Translations under genes and position numbers: made by a program
From: Synanceia verrucosa
Lineage: Eukaryota; Chordata; Actinopteri; Perciformes; Synanceiidae
NCBI GenBank assembly: GCA_029721515.1
Contig: CM056567.1
Location: forward strand, 22,056,731 to 22,120,730
Direction: 5' to 3'
DNA: 64,000 nt
The notes under the pieces: generated by a model
The model's input: only the letters and a program-made list of their open reading frames with translations
The model's database searches: none
What the model was told of the DNA's origin: nothing
Shown: piece after piece, positions 10,996 through 21,818 of the stretch
Layout: each line of letters begins with the position of its first letter
Position numbering within the stretch: position 1 is the first letter of the stretch

Positions 10996-12929
10996 AAGCC
11001 CAAATCTTTACAAAAAATGTAGACTGTTGACTTAAAGGAGGATAAGCATGGTGTTTCTAGGTAATGATAGTGATTTATTTCTAAAACCCCTGCTTTTAGT
11101 TTCAGTTTCTTTAAAACACTGTTCAATATGGGATATATATTGAAAGAGGTATTTTCATCACTTAAGATGGTGTTTATAAGAGGCCACAACTAACAGGGCT
11201 GCCCTGCACCGTGGTAATGGTGGGGAGAACTGCCGAGAGCATTCACTATTGTTTCCATTTGTTACCTTTTGTCTCCAGCTAGTGATGCCAGTATACAGGA
11301 CATGTGCTGCAAAGACCACCTTTCCATAATATGAGGTCCTGTAAATAAAATGTCATCTATAAATGAATTTCCCCTTCACAATGAAACTTTTACAGCTCAG
11401 TTTAGGATGTGAGAGTGGACCTCCTCTTTTGTTCTGTGCTCAGAACCAACCAGCAGAAAATCATATCTGTCCTCACATGAGGCTGAAAATACCTTGAACG
11501 TTGCATTATTCATTTCTAATTGTCATCAGGGGTCCACTCCTCTGGCTGCTTAACTTTACTTAAACCACAATGGCCCAAACACCATTTTTTTCCATCTCCT
11601 GGAATGTCAAGTGTGCTAAATTTCTGTAGTTCAGTTTCATGACAGTTGACGAAAATTCATGCTATTTGTTGTTAAGGAGAACTATATAATAATGAATAAA
11701 GAAGAAAATCAAATAAAAGCCTCAATTATCAAATACATGTACAGGTTAATTTTAAAATAAATTAACTCTATATATTATGGCCAAGAAAATGTTCAAAGTT
11801 CATTTATTACTTATTGTTACCAGACAACATTGTTTCAGATTAGTTTTAGGTTTCCTTATACAGATTATCATCATTTGGAATATACCAAATAATACCAAAT
11901 AAATTAACTAACTAAAAAATAAAAAACAAAAAAAATACTTCTGCATTCCTAGCAATCACCACGCCAAGTCAAGTGACATGTACTTATAATCCATACATAA
12001 TGTGACATTGACATCCATCTCCTTCAATATGTCCATTATGAAAAAAAAGGTTATGATAAGATCTTAAGATTTAAATAAAGACACACCATCTTAAATACCT
12101 TGCTGTTGTCTGTTTTAGTTATTGATGGTTGAAATGCTCTTACATCATTCTCAGATATTGGCAGTAACATCACTTAAATCAGAGCAAACCCCTCTCCTCT
12201 GCTGCTGAACACAGCCCTTGTTGTCTCATGGTCCCTTATTTTCATTTTGATGGGGTTATCAATTACAGACAATAACAGGGGACCTGATGGGTGGGGAGTC
12301 TGGCTGACAAGGGTAAAAGAGCTATTTGGATTTCTCGAGCTCCACTCCAGGCTTTCAATAACAGGATTAATGTAGCCCCCGGTGCTGCTGTTCTGGTTGG
12401 AAAAGGATCAATCGGAAAAGAGGCAAAAGCGTATTAAACGGATTATAGATTAGCAATTAGATGTCTTCTGACTGGGGGTTAGAAAGTGCTCTCACACCAC
12501 ATTTTGAGTCATAAGGTGAGGTGAGTGATGGCTGCTGCTGTAGTCCACTTCCTGTCTCACACTAGATCTTCTCTACTTTGAAAGCAGAAACAGCAGTAAA
12601 ATGGCATGCATTAGTTTAGATTGGGACAGCAATAACATGAAAGTGAAATATGTTGCCACAGAATAACCACTCTAAATGAAACCCAACAACTTTTCCTGCT
12701 CCTTTCACTGTAGCAGAGATCAGCTCAGCCACACTGTGCAGAGGAGCGTGACTGCTGCCACTGAAAGCACAAAGAAATTGATAGGATTCATACTTTCATC
12801 CAGACAGAAAGGTGAGGTTATATCATTTTCCTGATGTTAGCATTAGGTATTTCCACTGCAAAACCCAGCCATAATCTGCAGCTTTCCATATCCTGACCTG
12901 ACCTCCACACAGACCTGTTCACTGTTTTA
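10996..12929. other. Gene-free stretch
   Basis: AT-rich DNA without recognisable genes. The block 12230-12480 is more complex and GC-balanced than its surroundings, with homeodomain-like words (GATTAGCAATTAGATG), and is a candidate conserved element. Nothing else could be supported. Confidence 0.45.
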
Positions 12930-13020
12930 TTAGATTAGATTAGATTCAACTTTATTGTCATCACACATAACAAAATGCAGATGGTATCCAACCAGAAGTG
13001 CAAAAAAACAGTAATAAATA
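12930..13020 (-). repeat. Retroposon tail-like repeat (ATTAG)n, minus orientation
   Basis: A short ATTAGATTAGATTAGATTC array is joined to CAACTTTATTGTCATCACAC, a unit often seen as the reversed 3' end of fish LINE/SINE copies (short tandem tail plus a TTTATT complement of AATAAA). Class assignment is from memory and tentative. Confidence 0.4.
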
Positions 13021-13683
13021 AATGATTTATCCCCTTTTTCAAGAGCAGTCTTAAGATTTTCCTTTTTGATCGTGCTTATGGTTAGTTATGCTGCTATAGG
13101 TCTAGACTGCCGGGGGACTTCCTTTGACACACTGAGCTTCTCTTCTTTTTCATTTCGATGCCTCCATTAAGTCATTTTACTAACTCATCTTCTTCCCTGG
13201 AGTCCCTGTGCTCTCAGCTCCCAGGTGTCCGTGAGCTGAGGCTACGTTGTGAGAAAGAGGTGGTGTCATCCAGGCTCCGTCTGTCATGATGGTGGTGAGA
13301 TGGAGAAGAGGTGATGCTGCTCAGGTCGTATCTGTTAGGGTAGTGGAGAAGAGGATGTGTTTACTCTTCCTCCCTTTAACACATGCTGCAGATTAGTTTT
13401 GTGCCTCGTTGTCCCTGTGCGTTCTCATCTCACAGGTATCCATGGATCCATTCTACCTGGTGGAGTAGTGGTTGTGCAGACCAGTCAGGCTTCATCTTCT
13501 GGTTCTGAGTGACCTGATGATTACGAGGACATCTTGCTGAGGCTTCTCCTGTTTGGTGTGGTGGAGAGGAAGTAGTGCTGCCCAGGCTTCTTCTGGTTTG
13601 CGTGGTGGAGAGGAGGACATGCTTCTCATTCATTGCTGGTAGGTTGATGATGCTCTTCATCCCCTTGGACACTCTCATACAAT

Positions 13684-13755
<72 letters not shown>
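13684..13755. repeat. Compound (TC)n(AT)n microsatellite
   Basis: About 13 TC units are followed by about 22 AT units, ending exactly at the left terminus of the Tc1 element. The AT array continues on the other side (15363-15375), so the transposon inserted into it. The open frame across it is an artefact. Confidence 0.9.
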
Positions 13756-13760
<5 letters not shown>

Positions 13761-15362
13761 ATGGAAAAAATTATTAGACCACCCTTGTTTTCTTCAATTT
13801 CTTGTTAATTTTAATGCCTGGCTCAACTAAAGGTACATTTGTTTGGACAATTATAATGATAACAACAAAAATAGCTCATGAGAGTTTAATTTAAGAACTA
13901 AGGATTATTCATTTTCCATGGTTTTCTTGATAATAACCAAAATTACTTAAATTCTTACATCAATAGCTATGGCATTGTACCGCCAAAAACACTACTTTTA
14001 AGCATTCCATGTTTTCTTTTCTGTTTGCTTTAAACACATGATACACACAAGAGTTAATACTTGATTGCATAACCATTGTTTTTGATGACTGCAGCCATGC
14101 GTCTTGGCATGCTCTCCACCAGCTTCTGACATTGTTCTGCTGTCACAGCAGCCCATTCCTGTTGGACAAATTCAAACAAATTTTCTTTGTTTTTGGGCGT
14201 GTGGTTCTCCATTTTGAGTTTGATGATTTTCCACAGGTTTTCAATTGGATTAAGATCTGGTGATTGAGCAGGCCAAGGCATGGTGCGAATGTTGTGGTTC
14301 TCCATCCAGGCTTTAACTGACCTTGTCGTGTGGCAAGGGGCATTGTCTTGTTGGAAAATCCAGTCATTCGAGGCAGGAAAGAGTTTTCCAGCTGATGGAA
14401 GAAGACTGTTTTCAAGGGTAGTCCTGTACTTGACCTGGTTCATTCGGCCTTCACACAATTGCATTTGCCCTGTTCCACTCAGACTGAAACAACCCCAGAT
14501 CATGACTGATCCACCCCCATGTTTTACTGTAGGGGCAAGACAGTCTGGGTTGTAAGCTTCTCCAGGCTTCCTCCTAACCAGTAAGTTGGCTGGAGTGGGC
14601 ATCAATTCAAAATTGGATTCATCACTGAAGAGAACCTTAGCCCAATCATCAACAGTCCAATCCTTGTGGTCTCGAGCAAAGAGTAACCAGGCCTTCCTCT
14701 GCCTTTCATTGATGAAGGGCTTCTTGCGTGCTCTGTGTGACTTCAAGCCAGCTTCAACAAGTCGGTTTCGAACTGTCCTTGCCGAGCAAGTCACATTTCT
14801 CGACAGTGCCCACTCATTTTTAAGGTCCCTGGAGGTCTGACGACGATTCCTGACACAGGAACGGATGAGTGCAAGGTCATCTCGTGGGGTAGAAAGACGT
14901 TTCCTGCCACGGCCAGGTAGCAATTTGGTAGTGCCATGTTCAGCTTGTTTTTTTTTGTTGTAATGAACGGCTGTCTTGGAGATCTTCAGTTTTTTCGCTA
15001 CCTATCTCTCACTCATGCCAATTTCCAGCAGTGCCAAGATGGCTGCCTTTGTTGCTTCACATAATTCTTTTGTTTTAGGCATTATGTGAGAGCTGACAAC
15101 TTCTGAGTTGTGCTACGGCTTGAATGTAAGCAGGAAACCACTCTAGGCCTTTGCATGTGCAGTGCTGCTTGTGACATGAAATGGCCTCTTATATACCCTG
15201 GGAATCAATTAAGCTTAAGAATGTCAAATAGGACATAAATATTATGTGACCAGCTGCATTTTTTGTTGTGTTCATTGTATTATATGTTTAGTGGTACCAG
15301 ATATTAGAATGAACAAGAAATTGAAGAAAACAAGGGTGGTCTAATAATTTTTTCCATGACTG
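13756..15362 (-). mobile_element. Tc1/mariner transposon, nearly complete
   Basis: A 1,607-bp element. The termini are inverted repeats of about 50 bases: the left end reads AGTCATGGAAAAAATTATTA from 13757 and the right end is its complement down to 15362. The outermost base differs (T on the left for C on the right). TA on both sides (13754-13755 and 15363-15364) fits the Tc1 target duplication. A single transposase frame runs on the minus strand (14054-15082). The paralogous repeat at 21885 lacks the element and gives a natural empty site. Confidence 0.93.
14054..15082 (-). pseudogene. Tc1 transposase, intact except one nonsense codon
   Basis: From ATG at 15082-15080 the frame runs 343 codons to the stop at 14054, the usual length for this family. 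It is open except for one TAG at codon 27 (15004-15002), where CAG is expected, a single C-to-T change. The N-terminal helix-turn-helix region and a second basic DNA-binding region (PGRGRK) precede the DDE domain. The catalytic residues are in place by the numbering of the full frame: D154 in FSDES, D246 in QQDNAPCH and E281 in NPIENLW, with exactly 34 residues between the last two (DD34E). Translation downstream of the stop is uninterrupted for 316 codons. The copy is therefore young or was recently inactivated. Confidence 0.93.
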
Positions 15363-15702
15363 TATATATATATATACACTGTATATTAGCTGTTGTTATA
15401 TTGAGTTGGACATTTTCATACAATTTTGTATGTAGTGTTAATGTGTTTTTATTGTTGTTATTCTGTACACATGGCATCTATTGCACGTCTGTCCATCCTG
15501 AAGAGGGATCCCTCCTCTGTTGCTCTTCCTGAGGTTTCTTCCGTTTCTTTTTCCCTGTTAAAAGGTTTTTTTGGGGAGTTTTTCCTTAGTCGATGCGAGG
15601 GTCATTTGTAAAGGACAGAGGGTGTCATATCCTGTACAGATTGTAAAGCCCAATTTGTGATATTGGGCTATATAAATAAACTTGACTTGAATTGATAATA
15701 TA

Positions 15703-16045
15703 ATATATTTACAGTATATACAGAGTACATATTTTATAGTCTAATATATAACATAATATAATATATTTACAGTATATACAGAGTACATATTTTATAGTCT
15801 AATATATAACATAATATAATATATTTACAGTATATACAGAGTACATATTTTATAGTCTAATATATAACATAATATAATATATTTACAGTATATACAGAGT
15901 ACATATTTTATAGTCTAATATATAACATAATATAATATATTTACAGTATATACAGAGTACATATTTTATAGTCTAATATATAACATAATATAATATATTT
16001 ACAGTATATACAGAGTACATATTTTATAGTCTAATATATAACATA
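15703..16045. repeat. 58-bp minisatellite, about six near-identical units
   Basis: The word ACAGTATATACAGAGTAC recurs at 15711, 15769, 15827, 15885, 15943 and 16001, a strict 58-base period. Units appear identical apart from the edges. It begins directly after the tail of the repeat ending at 15700. High uniformity points to recent expansion or strong homogenisation. Confidence 0.95.
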
Positions 16046-16469
16046 CAGAATATACCGAGAATATTTTTTATAATGTAATGTCACAAAATTGAGGCTGAGA
16101 CCTTCTGAAAGTGGTTTGGAGAACCGTCTAGGACGCTACGACACTGCCTGTGTGTGACCCTGACCTCTTCCCTACACATACTTTGTTGCTCTCTCTTCTG
16201 TGTCACCTGATTTCCACTTGCTTGGTGTCACCTTGCTGTGGATAGGTTGGAGTTCCTTAAAGCCTGGCGTGTCTCATAAGACACTAAACAGTGCTTTGTG
16301 TTGTATTAGATGCTGCAGCTGTGAGACAAATGTTGTAGAGCTCTGATCATGAGACCGAGCTTCTTTAAACCCATTGCCTAAACACCATCATTTAGCTAGA
16401 TTTTCCTCTAGAGCCATCATCAGGTCAAATATATATAAAATGTTGCAGCAGATCTGCTATGTGTAATTG
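16046..16469. other. Unassigned stretch
   Basis: No gene. The composition is more balanced than the minisatellite, and no motif was recognised. Confidence 0.4.
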
Positions 16470-16590
16470 CGTCTTGAACAGTTGTCTGTAAGGGCCTGGG
16501 CTGGGAACCACAGGGGTTGTCTGTTCAAGTCCCTGCATGGACCAGGTACACAGTGTACTAGAGGAAGACTTCTGACATTTCTCTCATTAA

Positions 16591-16592
<2 letters not shown>
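16470..16592 (+). repeat. tRNA-derived SINE, second copy
   Basis: It resembles 4880-5030: a GGGCTGGGAACCACAGGGG stretch is followed by the B box TGTTCAAGTCC at 16522-16532 and a tail ending in AATGCAT at about 16588-16595, which runs into an AT microsatellite. Weak A-box. No cloverleaf. Confidence 0.5.

Positions 16593-16656
<64 letters not shown>
16593..16656. repeat. (AT)n microsatellite
   Basis: About 32 uninterrupted AT units at the tail of the SINE. Overlapping open frames on both strands are produced by the repeat. Confidence 0.95.
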
Positions 16657-16659
<3 letters not shown>

Positions 16660-17888
16660 TATATATCATAAACTAAAGCTTGGAAAAGTTTCAACTTTTC
16701 AACTAAATTAAAAGATTCAAGAAAAAGAAATTTGATCTTGTGCACACAAATTAGCAAATTTATATCAACATTTTTTTTCTCTATGACTACTCACGGCTTT
16801 AACTTGAGCCTGTATTATAGAGGTGTACAATAGCCTCCTGTTATGGTGTTGAGTAAAGCGTTCATTTACGATTAGCAGTGGATGATCACTCATGTTAGAG
16901 AAGGAAACCATTCATTTTCTGCATCATTTGATTTCTTCCACTGTTCTTCACCCACAGATCCATGTGCTCCTCGTATGGAAAAAAATAAGAAAGATCCTTC
17001 ACGAAGTGACCTGTGACAGGCTTCACATGGCATCAGCTCTGTCTGTGCCATCACTGTGAGCTCTCTGAATGATTTGTTATGTCCAAGGACTCTGCAGGGT
17101 CAACACGGGCGGACAGGGATCCTGGAGGATAGGGGATATTTCTACAGCTTCACTAGCATCAAATACAATTCATACAACTACACATCATCAGTCATGTTAT
17201 TAAATAACATATTGAAAAATAAAAGTCACCAAGGTCAGAACAACGTTGATCTTGTGGGGATGGAATTTCACCATAGCAAGAGAAAACAGTTCTTTTGCTT
17301 TGGTTAGACATCTTTATATGAAATGAGAAGCAAACTCTTCTTTGACAATATAAATCATTTTTTAATACTACTTTATTTATATGTGTCTTACTAGCTTCTT
17401 TTTCCTGGATATCCAGGGTTGATCCAAAAAGATTGAAAAAAATCCAGATACTTTATAGTGACAGCATGGTATTGATACGATTAAATTCACAGTAAATAAC
17501 ACACACAGCTGTTGTAGTTTTTTCTGTTTCCTTGTGTAGCTGCAGCTTAATTAATTCACCTCGTCAACCTTCCATAAAAGCCTGGTGTCTCCTCTACTGC
17601 TGCACAAGATTATTCTGTAACTCACCACAGAACAAATCCTACTGTAGTTTTCATCACTTCTTAATTACCTAGTTAAATTACCTCATGTCCAGCCTTGTAC
17701 TTACCTTTATCTCCTTTATCTTTAGCTCCTGGTCAACAGACCCCTCATGTTCTTTGTCATGCAGTCTGGATGCTTTATGTTTCTGTTTTTCATCCATTCC
17801 AAGAAATCTATCATTTGCGTGATAATATAGCAGATAGCGTCCAGCCTGTTAGAAAATTTCCTTAATGTTGATGTTAATTAACATTAAT
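16657..17888. other. Intergenic, no gene seen
   Basis: AT-rich, with no recognised family. The open frame at 17056-17307 has no family resemblance. Confidence 0.5.
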
Positions 17889-18055
17889 GACAGTGCTTAA
17901 CAAATTTGTCAGACCACCACCCAGTGTCAGGTGTTTACCACCACTGGCCTAAATTAAGAGTATTTCTGATTGCCAAAATATTTTTATGTTTCTGTAATTG
18001 TTAATCCACCAGTATGTGCAAGCTCTATATTTATTGATAAAATATAATTATTAGT
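17889..18055. mobile_element. Tc1/mariner-like fragment
   Basis: The stretch containing CAGTGCTTAACAAATTTGTC and then AGACCACCACCCAGTGTCAG resembles the end of a fish Tc1-type element as recalled, followed by GTTAATCCACCAGTATGTGC. There is no opposite terminus and no transposase. Low to moderate confidence. Confidence 0.35.
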
Positions 18056-18123
18056 GGTGGGACTTTTACGTGTTTATTACGATTAATTACAACAACAAAG
18101 ACGCGTTAAAAAAATTAATGCAT

Positions 18124-18160
18124 TTAACTCTTTGAGTGCCATTGACGTAATACAATGTCC
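18124..18160 (-). mobile_element. TTAA-family MITE, terminal fragment F
   Basis: TTAA at 18124-18127 followed by CTCTTTGAGTGCC and TTGACGTAATAC matches the right-hand terminus of copies A and C in reverse. Similarity stops after about 37 bases. Confidence 0.5.
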
Positions 18161-18241
18161 AGCATGCAGGAGCTCTTTCTGTTTCTGTCTTTCAAATTTG
18201 GGTCTAAAAAGGTGAATTCAGTTGAAATTTCTTGCTCCTGT

Positions 18242-18884
18242 TGTGATGCTTTGATAAGTCCGAGAACCCAAAAGCACGACTTAGGAACAGGCAGTCTCCA
18301 TTATAGTCAGTATTTATTAAAACAAACAAACAAACAAACAAACAAAAAAAACAAAAAAAACACAAAGAAAACACAGAGGCCGTGTACTGCACACACGCTA
18401 CCCAAGCCAGGAGGAGAGACACACGGCTCCTGACTACTCTGGTCTATAAAACAGAAAAATAATCTTACCTGCCCGGGAAAAACTAAGGGGAACACGAAGG
18501 GGAAATAATATCAACTCAGGGAGCTCTACCATAAGGGGAGAAACCACACGAATGACACGCTGCTTAAACCCAGACGAGGGGGAAACTAAGGACAGTAAGG
18601 GAACAAAGAGAAATACTCTACTGAAGAAGGGAGTCGATGCTAAGGAAAAATATCAACACAAACGCTCAGCCTACGGAGGACGTCTAAAACTGGGGAACAG
18701 CTGGAAACGATTAGGGCGGCGTTTGACAATCACAGACGCGGGAACAGGGAGGCAGGAAATAAAACCATCTGAAACGAGAGGGACACAGGGTTACTACAAA
18801 ATAAAACAGGAAATGACAGGACAACATTCGGGCACAAGAAAAAAAATGTGTAAATTAACCAAAACAGACAGAGGGCGCATGACA
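18242..18884 (-). mobile_element. Solo LTR (643 bp) with perfect 5-bp target duplication
   Basis: The plus strand begins TGTGATGC and ends GCATGACA, so the element has TG...CA termini. It is flanked by a perfect duplication CCTGT (18237-18241 and 18885-18889). On the minus strand AATAAA (18313-18318) lies about 70 bases before the end, where R-U5 is expected. No internal retroviral-type genes are present, so it is a solo LTR left by recombination between two LTRs. It is related to the LTR at 20450. The frames across it are chance. The LTR superfamily (Gypsy is likely for 5-bp duplications) is inferred. Confidence 0.82.
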
Positions 18885-20394
18885 CCTGTTCAAAATGATG
18901 AAGAGTAGGGAACTCAGACAACAGACAGATATAGATAAATAGATATTTTATTACTACCAAGGGGGTAAATAAAACAAAAGCACCAACAACAACAAAAACT
19001 ATTCCTGTTGCCCAGTTTTGCAACAACATTAATCAGTCCATCAGTCAGGGTTGTTTCTTCCTGTATGCATTATATGTGTCAGCAGTGAGCCTCCTAACCA
19101 TCTGTCAGGAGATCTTTTGCTTTTCTAGAGAAAACATCAATTCTTGGCCGGTCATGGTATAATAACATCACTTGTCACAGACAGACGGGGTCCTTGTAGA
19201 TGGTTTGACACAAGAAGAAAATTTGACATGAGCTAAAAATATCATGTGAAGAATGCAGCAACAACAACCCAATGAGAAAAGATAAAGGGCTCAAACTCGT
19301 CTCCAGGTTGGCTCAGGATGTTTTACCTATGTGCAACTTCAAGAGGCAATGAAAGACTTGGCCACCAGTTAGCAGTGTGGAAAAAAATCAAATTAACCAA
19401 AATATTTGTAATTGATGATGCAGTGCAAGGTAAGATGTTGCAAAGGGCCCTAAAGTGTTCAGAAATAACCTGCCTGCAGCTGACCACTACTTTCTGCCAG
19501 CAGAGCTCCAACACTATTGTCTATGCAAGAGTAACGCTGCTTTGTCATGTGCTTTTATTGGTCAAAAATGTGTGTGTGTGTGTGTGTGTGTGCATTCTAT
19601 CTCTCCCTTTCTTTCCTATCTCCCTAAACGCTCTGCCAGGTAGTTCTGCTTGGACCAGATGGCAGACCTGTGCTTAGCCAGCTCCAATGAAACCCCCAGC
19701 AGCTTAACATTAAACAGCACTCTGCATCTCTACCTATTAGTCAAACTAGGCTACGCATTTCTTAATTTTAAGTTTGTTTTTTTTTCTTTTTATCTGCAAA
19801 GTATAATGAAGTATTTTCATTCAATACAATGTAATACCTGAATACAAATCATTCTACCCTGACTAATGCATTCATATCCACACTTCAAATTAAATGGTTC
19901 TCAAACTGGTGACTTTTCCACTTTACTTCTAACCTCAGAAACCAAAATTACAAATACAAATATATGTTTTTTTTGGTTGGCTGAGTCCATGACTCTGCAC
20001 TTTGTGAAGTTGTGTTTGCATTTTATTTACTGTGGAGCTGATTGTGTGGACTTTTACCTGGCAGCAGAAATGTGAAAGTGCAGCAAAATATTAAGATTCA
20101 AGGATTCAGTCGTTGCCACTTAAAGTCCCAGTAAAATGGAAGTTTGTGCATATTTAGCTTTTGTGCTGTAATGGAATATTTGAGCTGTGTAGGGTTACAC
20201 AAAGGGTTAATATCAACGCCTGACTCTCATCTGACTCTCAGACAGAATTTGGAGCGCAGATCATCTGACTCTCAGACAATCATCTCATTTTGTTATCTTT
20301 TGGTACACATTTTATTCCATTGGAAATATGTTATTTGTTGTCACTATGTGAGCATCCTCTTTAGGGATCCACTTTCTATGATGTTGGTTCTTCT
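18885..20394. other. Gene-free stretch with (TG)n at 19569-19592
   Basis: No coding family is seen. A TG run of about 12 units at 19569-19592 is the only simple repeat. Overlapping small frames at 19318-19841 lack family features. Confidence 0.5.
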
Positions 20395-20449
20395 TTACTA
20401 ACTCATCTTCTGCCCTGGAGTCCCTGTGCTCTCAGCTCCCAGGTGTCCG

Positions 20450-21358
20450 TGTGACAGGGATCCATGCCCAGGAACCCAGACGCACAACTCACAGACAGGG
20501 TAACAGTTCTCACAAGAGTCTTTATTTGAATTATCAGGATAATCAGACACGGTATTCCAGCAGGGAGGTGGAGCACGGCCACGCGCCACCGGGCAGGTGG
20601 AGGCACGCGTCCGGGGAATCCCTACACTCTCTACTCTCGACTATTAACGGGGGGAAAACAAAACCCACTCTCAAAGCTGAGAGGGAAAACAGTTTAGCGT
20701 TACCTGTAAAGGAAAAGGGCTAAAAAAAAAAACGCTAGCTGGATGAGGCTGTAAAAAGTTAAAGCACTAAGCACACTAACGGAGAAAAAAGGAGGGAAAC
20801 TAACAAGGGGCACTACAACGGAAATGGAGGGCAACTAGGATAAGGGGGCAAAATATAGGAAATAAACGGGACACCTACAACTATGCACAAGAGGAGGGAA
20901 TTACCAAAACCTGGGGAACTAACAAAACACAAACAAAAAACACAAGGATCAACTCCAAGGAGGACTCTTCTTGGGGGCTAAGGGGCACGGGGCTTACAAC
21001 AAAAAACTAAGGTCAACTAGGATCAACTCCTAAGAGGATTCTTCTAGCGAAAACAAAATCAAAGGCTATCAAAATTACAACGAAAATTTACCACTGGAGG
21101 CACGAGGAAGCTGGAAAACGTGGAAGGCATACGAGGGAGCGAGGAACACATGGACGCAGGGAACATGACGATCACGCAACGAGACAAGGGAAGACAGGAC
21201 TATTTATACATGAGGTGATGGGGAACAGGTGGAGACAATTAGGGCGGGGTCAGACAATCACAAAACGCGGGAAACAGGAGGAAGGGGAAGTGTGAATCTG
21301 AAACGAGAGGGAACATTCAGTTATTTCAAAATTAAACAGGAAACAACAAGACAACATG
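20450..21358 (-). mobile_element. Second LTR-like insertion, one end deleted
   Basis: The plus-strand start TGTGACAGGG parallels the start of the LTR at 18242. The region 21180-21358 matches 18690-18830 through shared words such as ATTAGGGCGG, TCTGAAACGAGAGGGA and AAACAGGAAA. On the minus strand a TATA-like TGTATAAATA lies at 21210-21201 and AATAAA at 20526-20521, about 70 bases before the end. The far end and target duplication are missing. If the TATA box is real, the inferred R region is unusually long (near 670 bases). The frame at 20451-20723 is inside the element. Confidence 0.65.
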
Positions 21359-21603
21359 ATGATCATGATGGTGGTGAGACAGAGAATAGGCGATGCTGCT
21401 CAGGTTGTATCTGTTAGAGTAGTGGAGAAGAGGATGTGTTTAGTCTTCCTCCCTTTAGTTTTGTGCCTCGTAGTCCCTGTGCATTCTCATCTCACAGGTA
21501 TCCATGGATCCAGTCTACCTGGTGGAGTTGTGGTTGTGCAGACCAGTCAGGCTTCATCTTCTGGTGCTGAGTGACGTGGTGGTGACGAGGTCATCTTGTC
21601 GAG

Positions 21604-21818
21604 GCTTCTCCTGTTTGGTGTGGTGGAGAGGAGGACGTGCTGCCCAGGCTTCTTCTGGTTGGTGTGGTGGAGAGGAGGACGTGCTGCCCAGACTTCTTCT
21701 GGTTGGTGTGGTGGAGAGGAGGACGTGCTGCCCAGGCTTCTTCTGGTTGGTGTGGTGGAGAGGAAGACGTGCTGCCCAGGCTTCTTCTGGTTGGTGTGGT
21801 GGAGAGGAGGACGTGCTT
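21604..21818. repeat. 44-bp minisatellite, five units
   Basis: The word TGCCCAG recurs at 21641, 21685, 21729 and 21773, an exact 44-base period, and unit boundaries give about five copies. The paralogous site near 13545-13620 has two units. Because 44 is not a multiple of three and the unit lacks stop codons in several frames, long open frames appear on both strands. These are not genes. Confidence 0.92.

Larger units (their letters stand above)
13175..15700 (+). repeat. Long retroelement-tail repeat, copy 1, interrupted by microsatellite and Tc1
   Basis: The blocks 13180-13680 and 15370-15700 are collinear with 20395-20450, 21366-21880 and 21885-22230. Shared words include CTGGAGTCCCTGTGCTCTCA, GATGCTCTTCATCCCCTTGG and GATGCGAGGGTCATTTGTAA. 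The right end reads into AATAAACTTGACTTGA, a poly(A)-signal-like word with a short tandem tail, which suggests the 3' end of a non-LTR retrotransposon. The interior is interrupted at 13684-15368 by a CT/AT microsatellite and a complete Tc1 element. No reverse transcriptase frame was seen. Confidence 0.65.

Noticed and set aside
16457..16676. Open frames with long Tyr-Ile runs
   Set aside because: They read through an (AT)n microsatellite.
18552..18908. 118-codon open frame as a gene
   Set aside because: It lies almost wholly within the solo LTR on the strand opposite to the LTR transcript and shows no domain.
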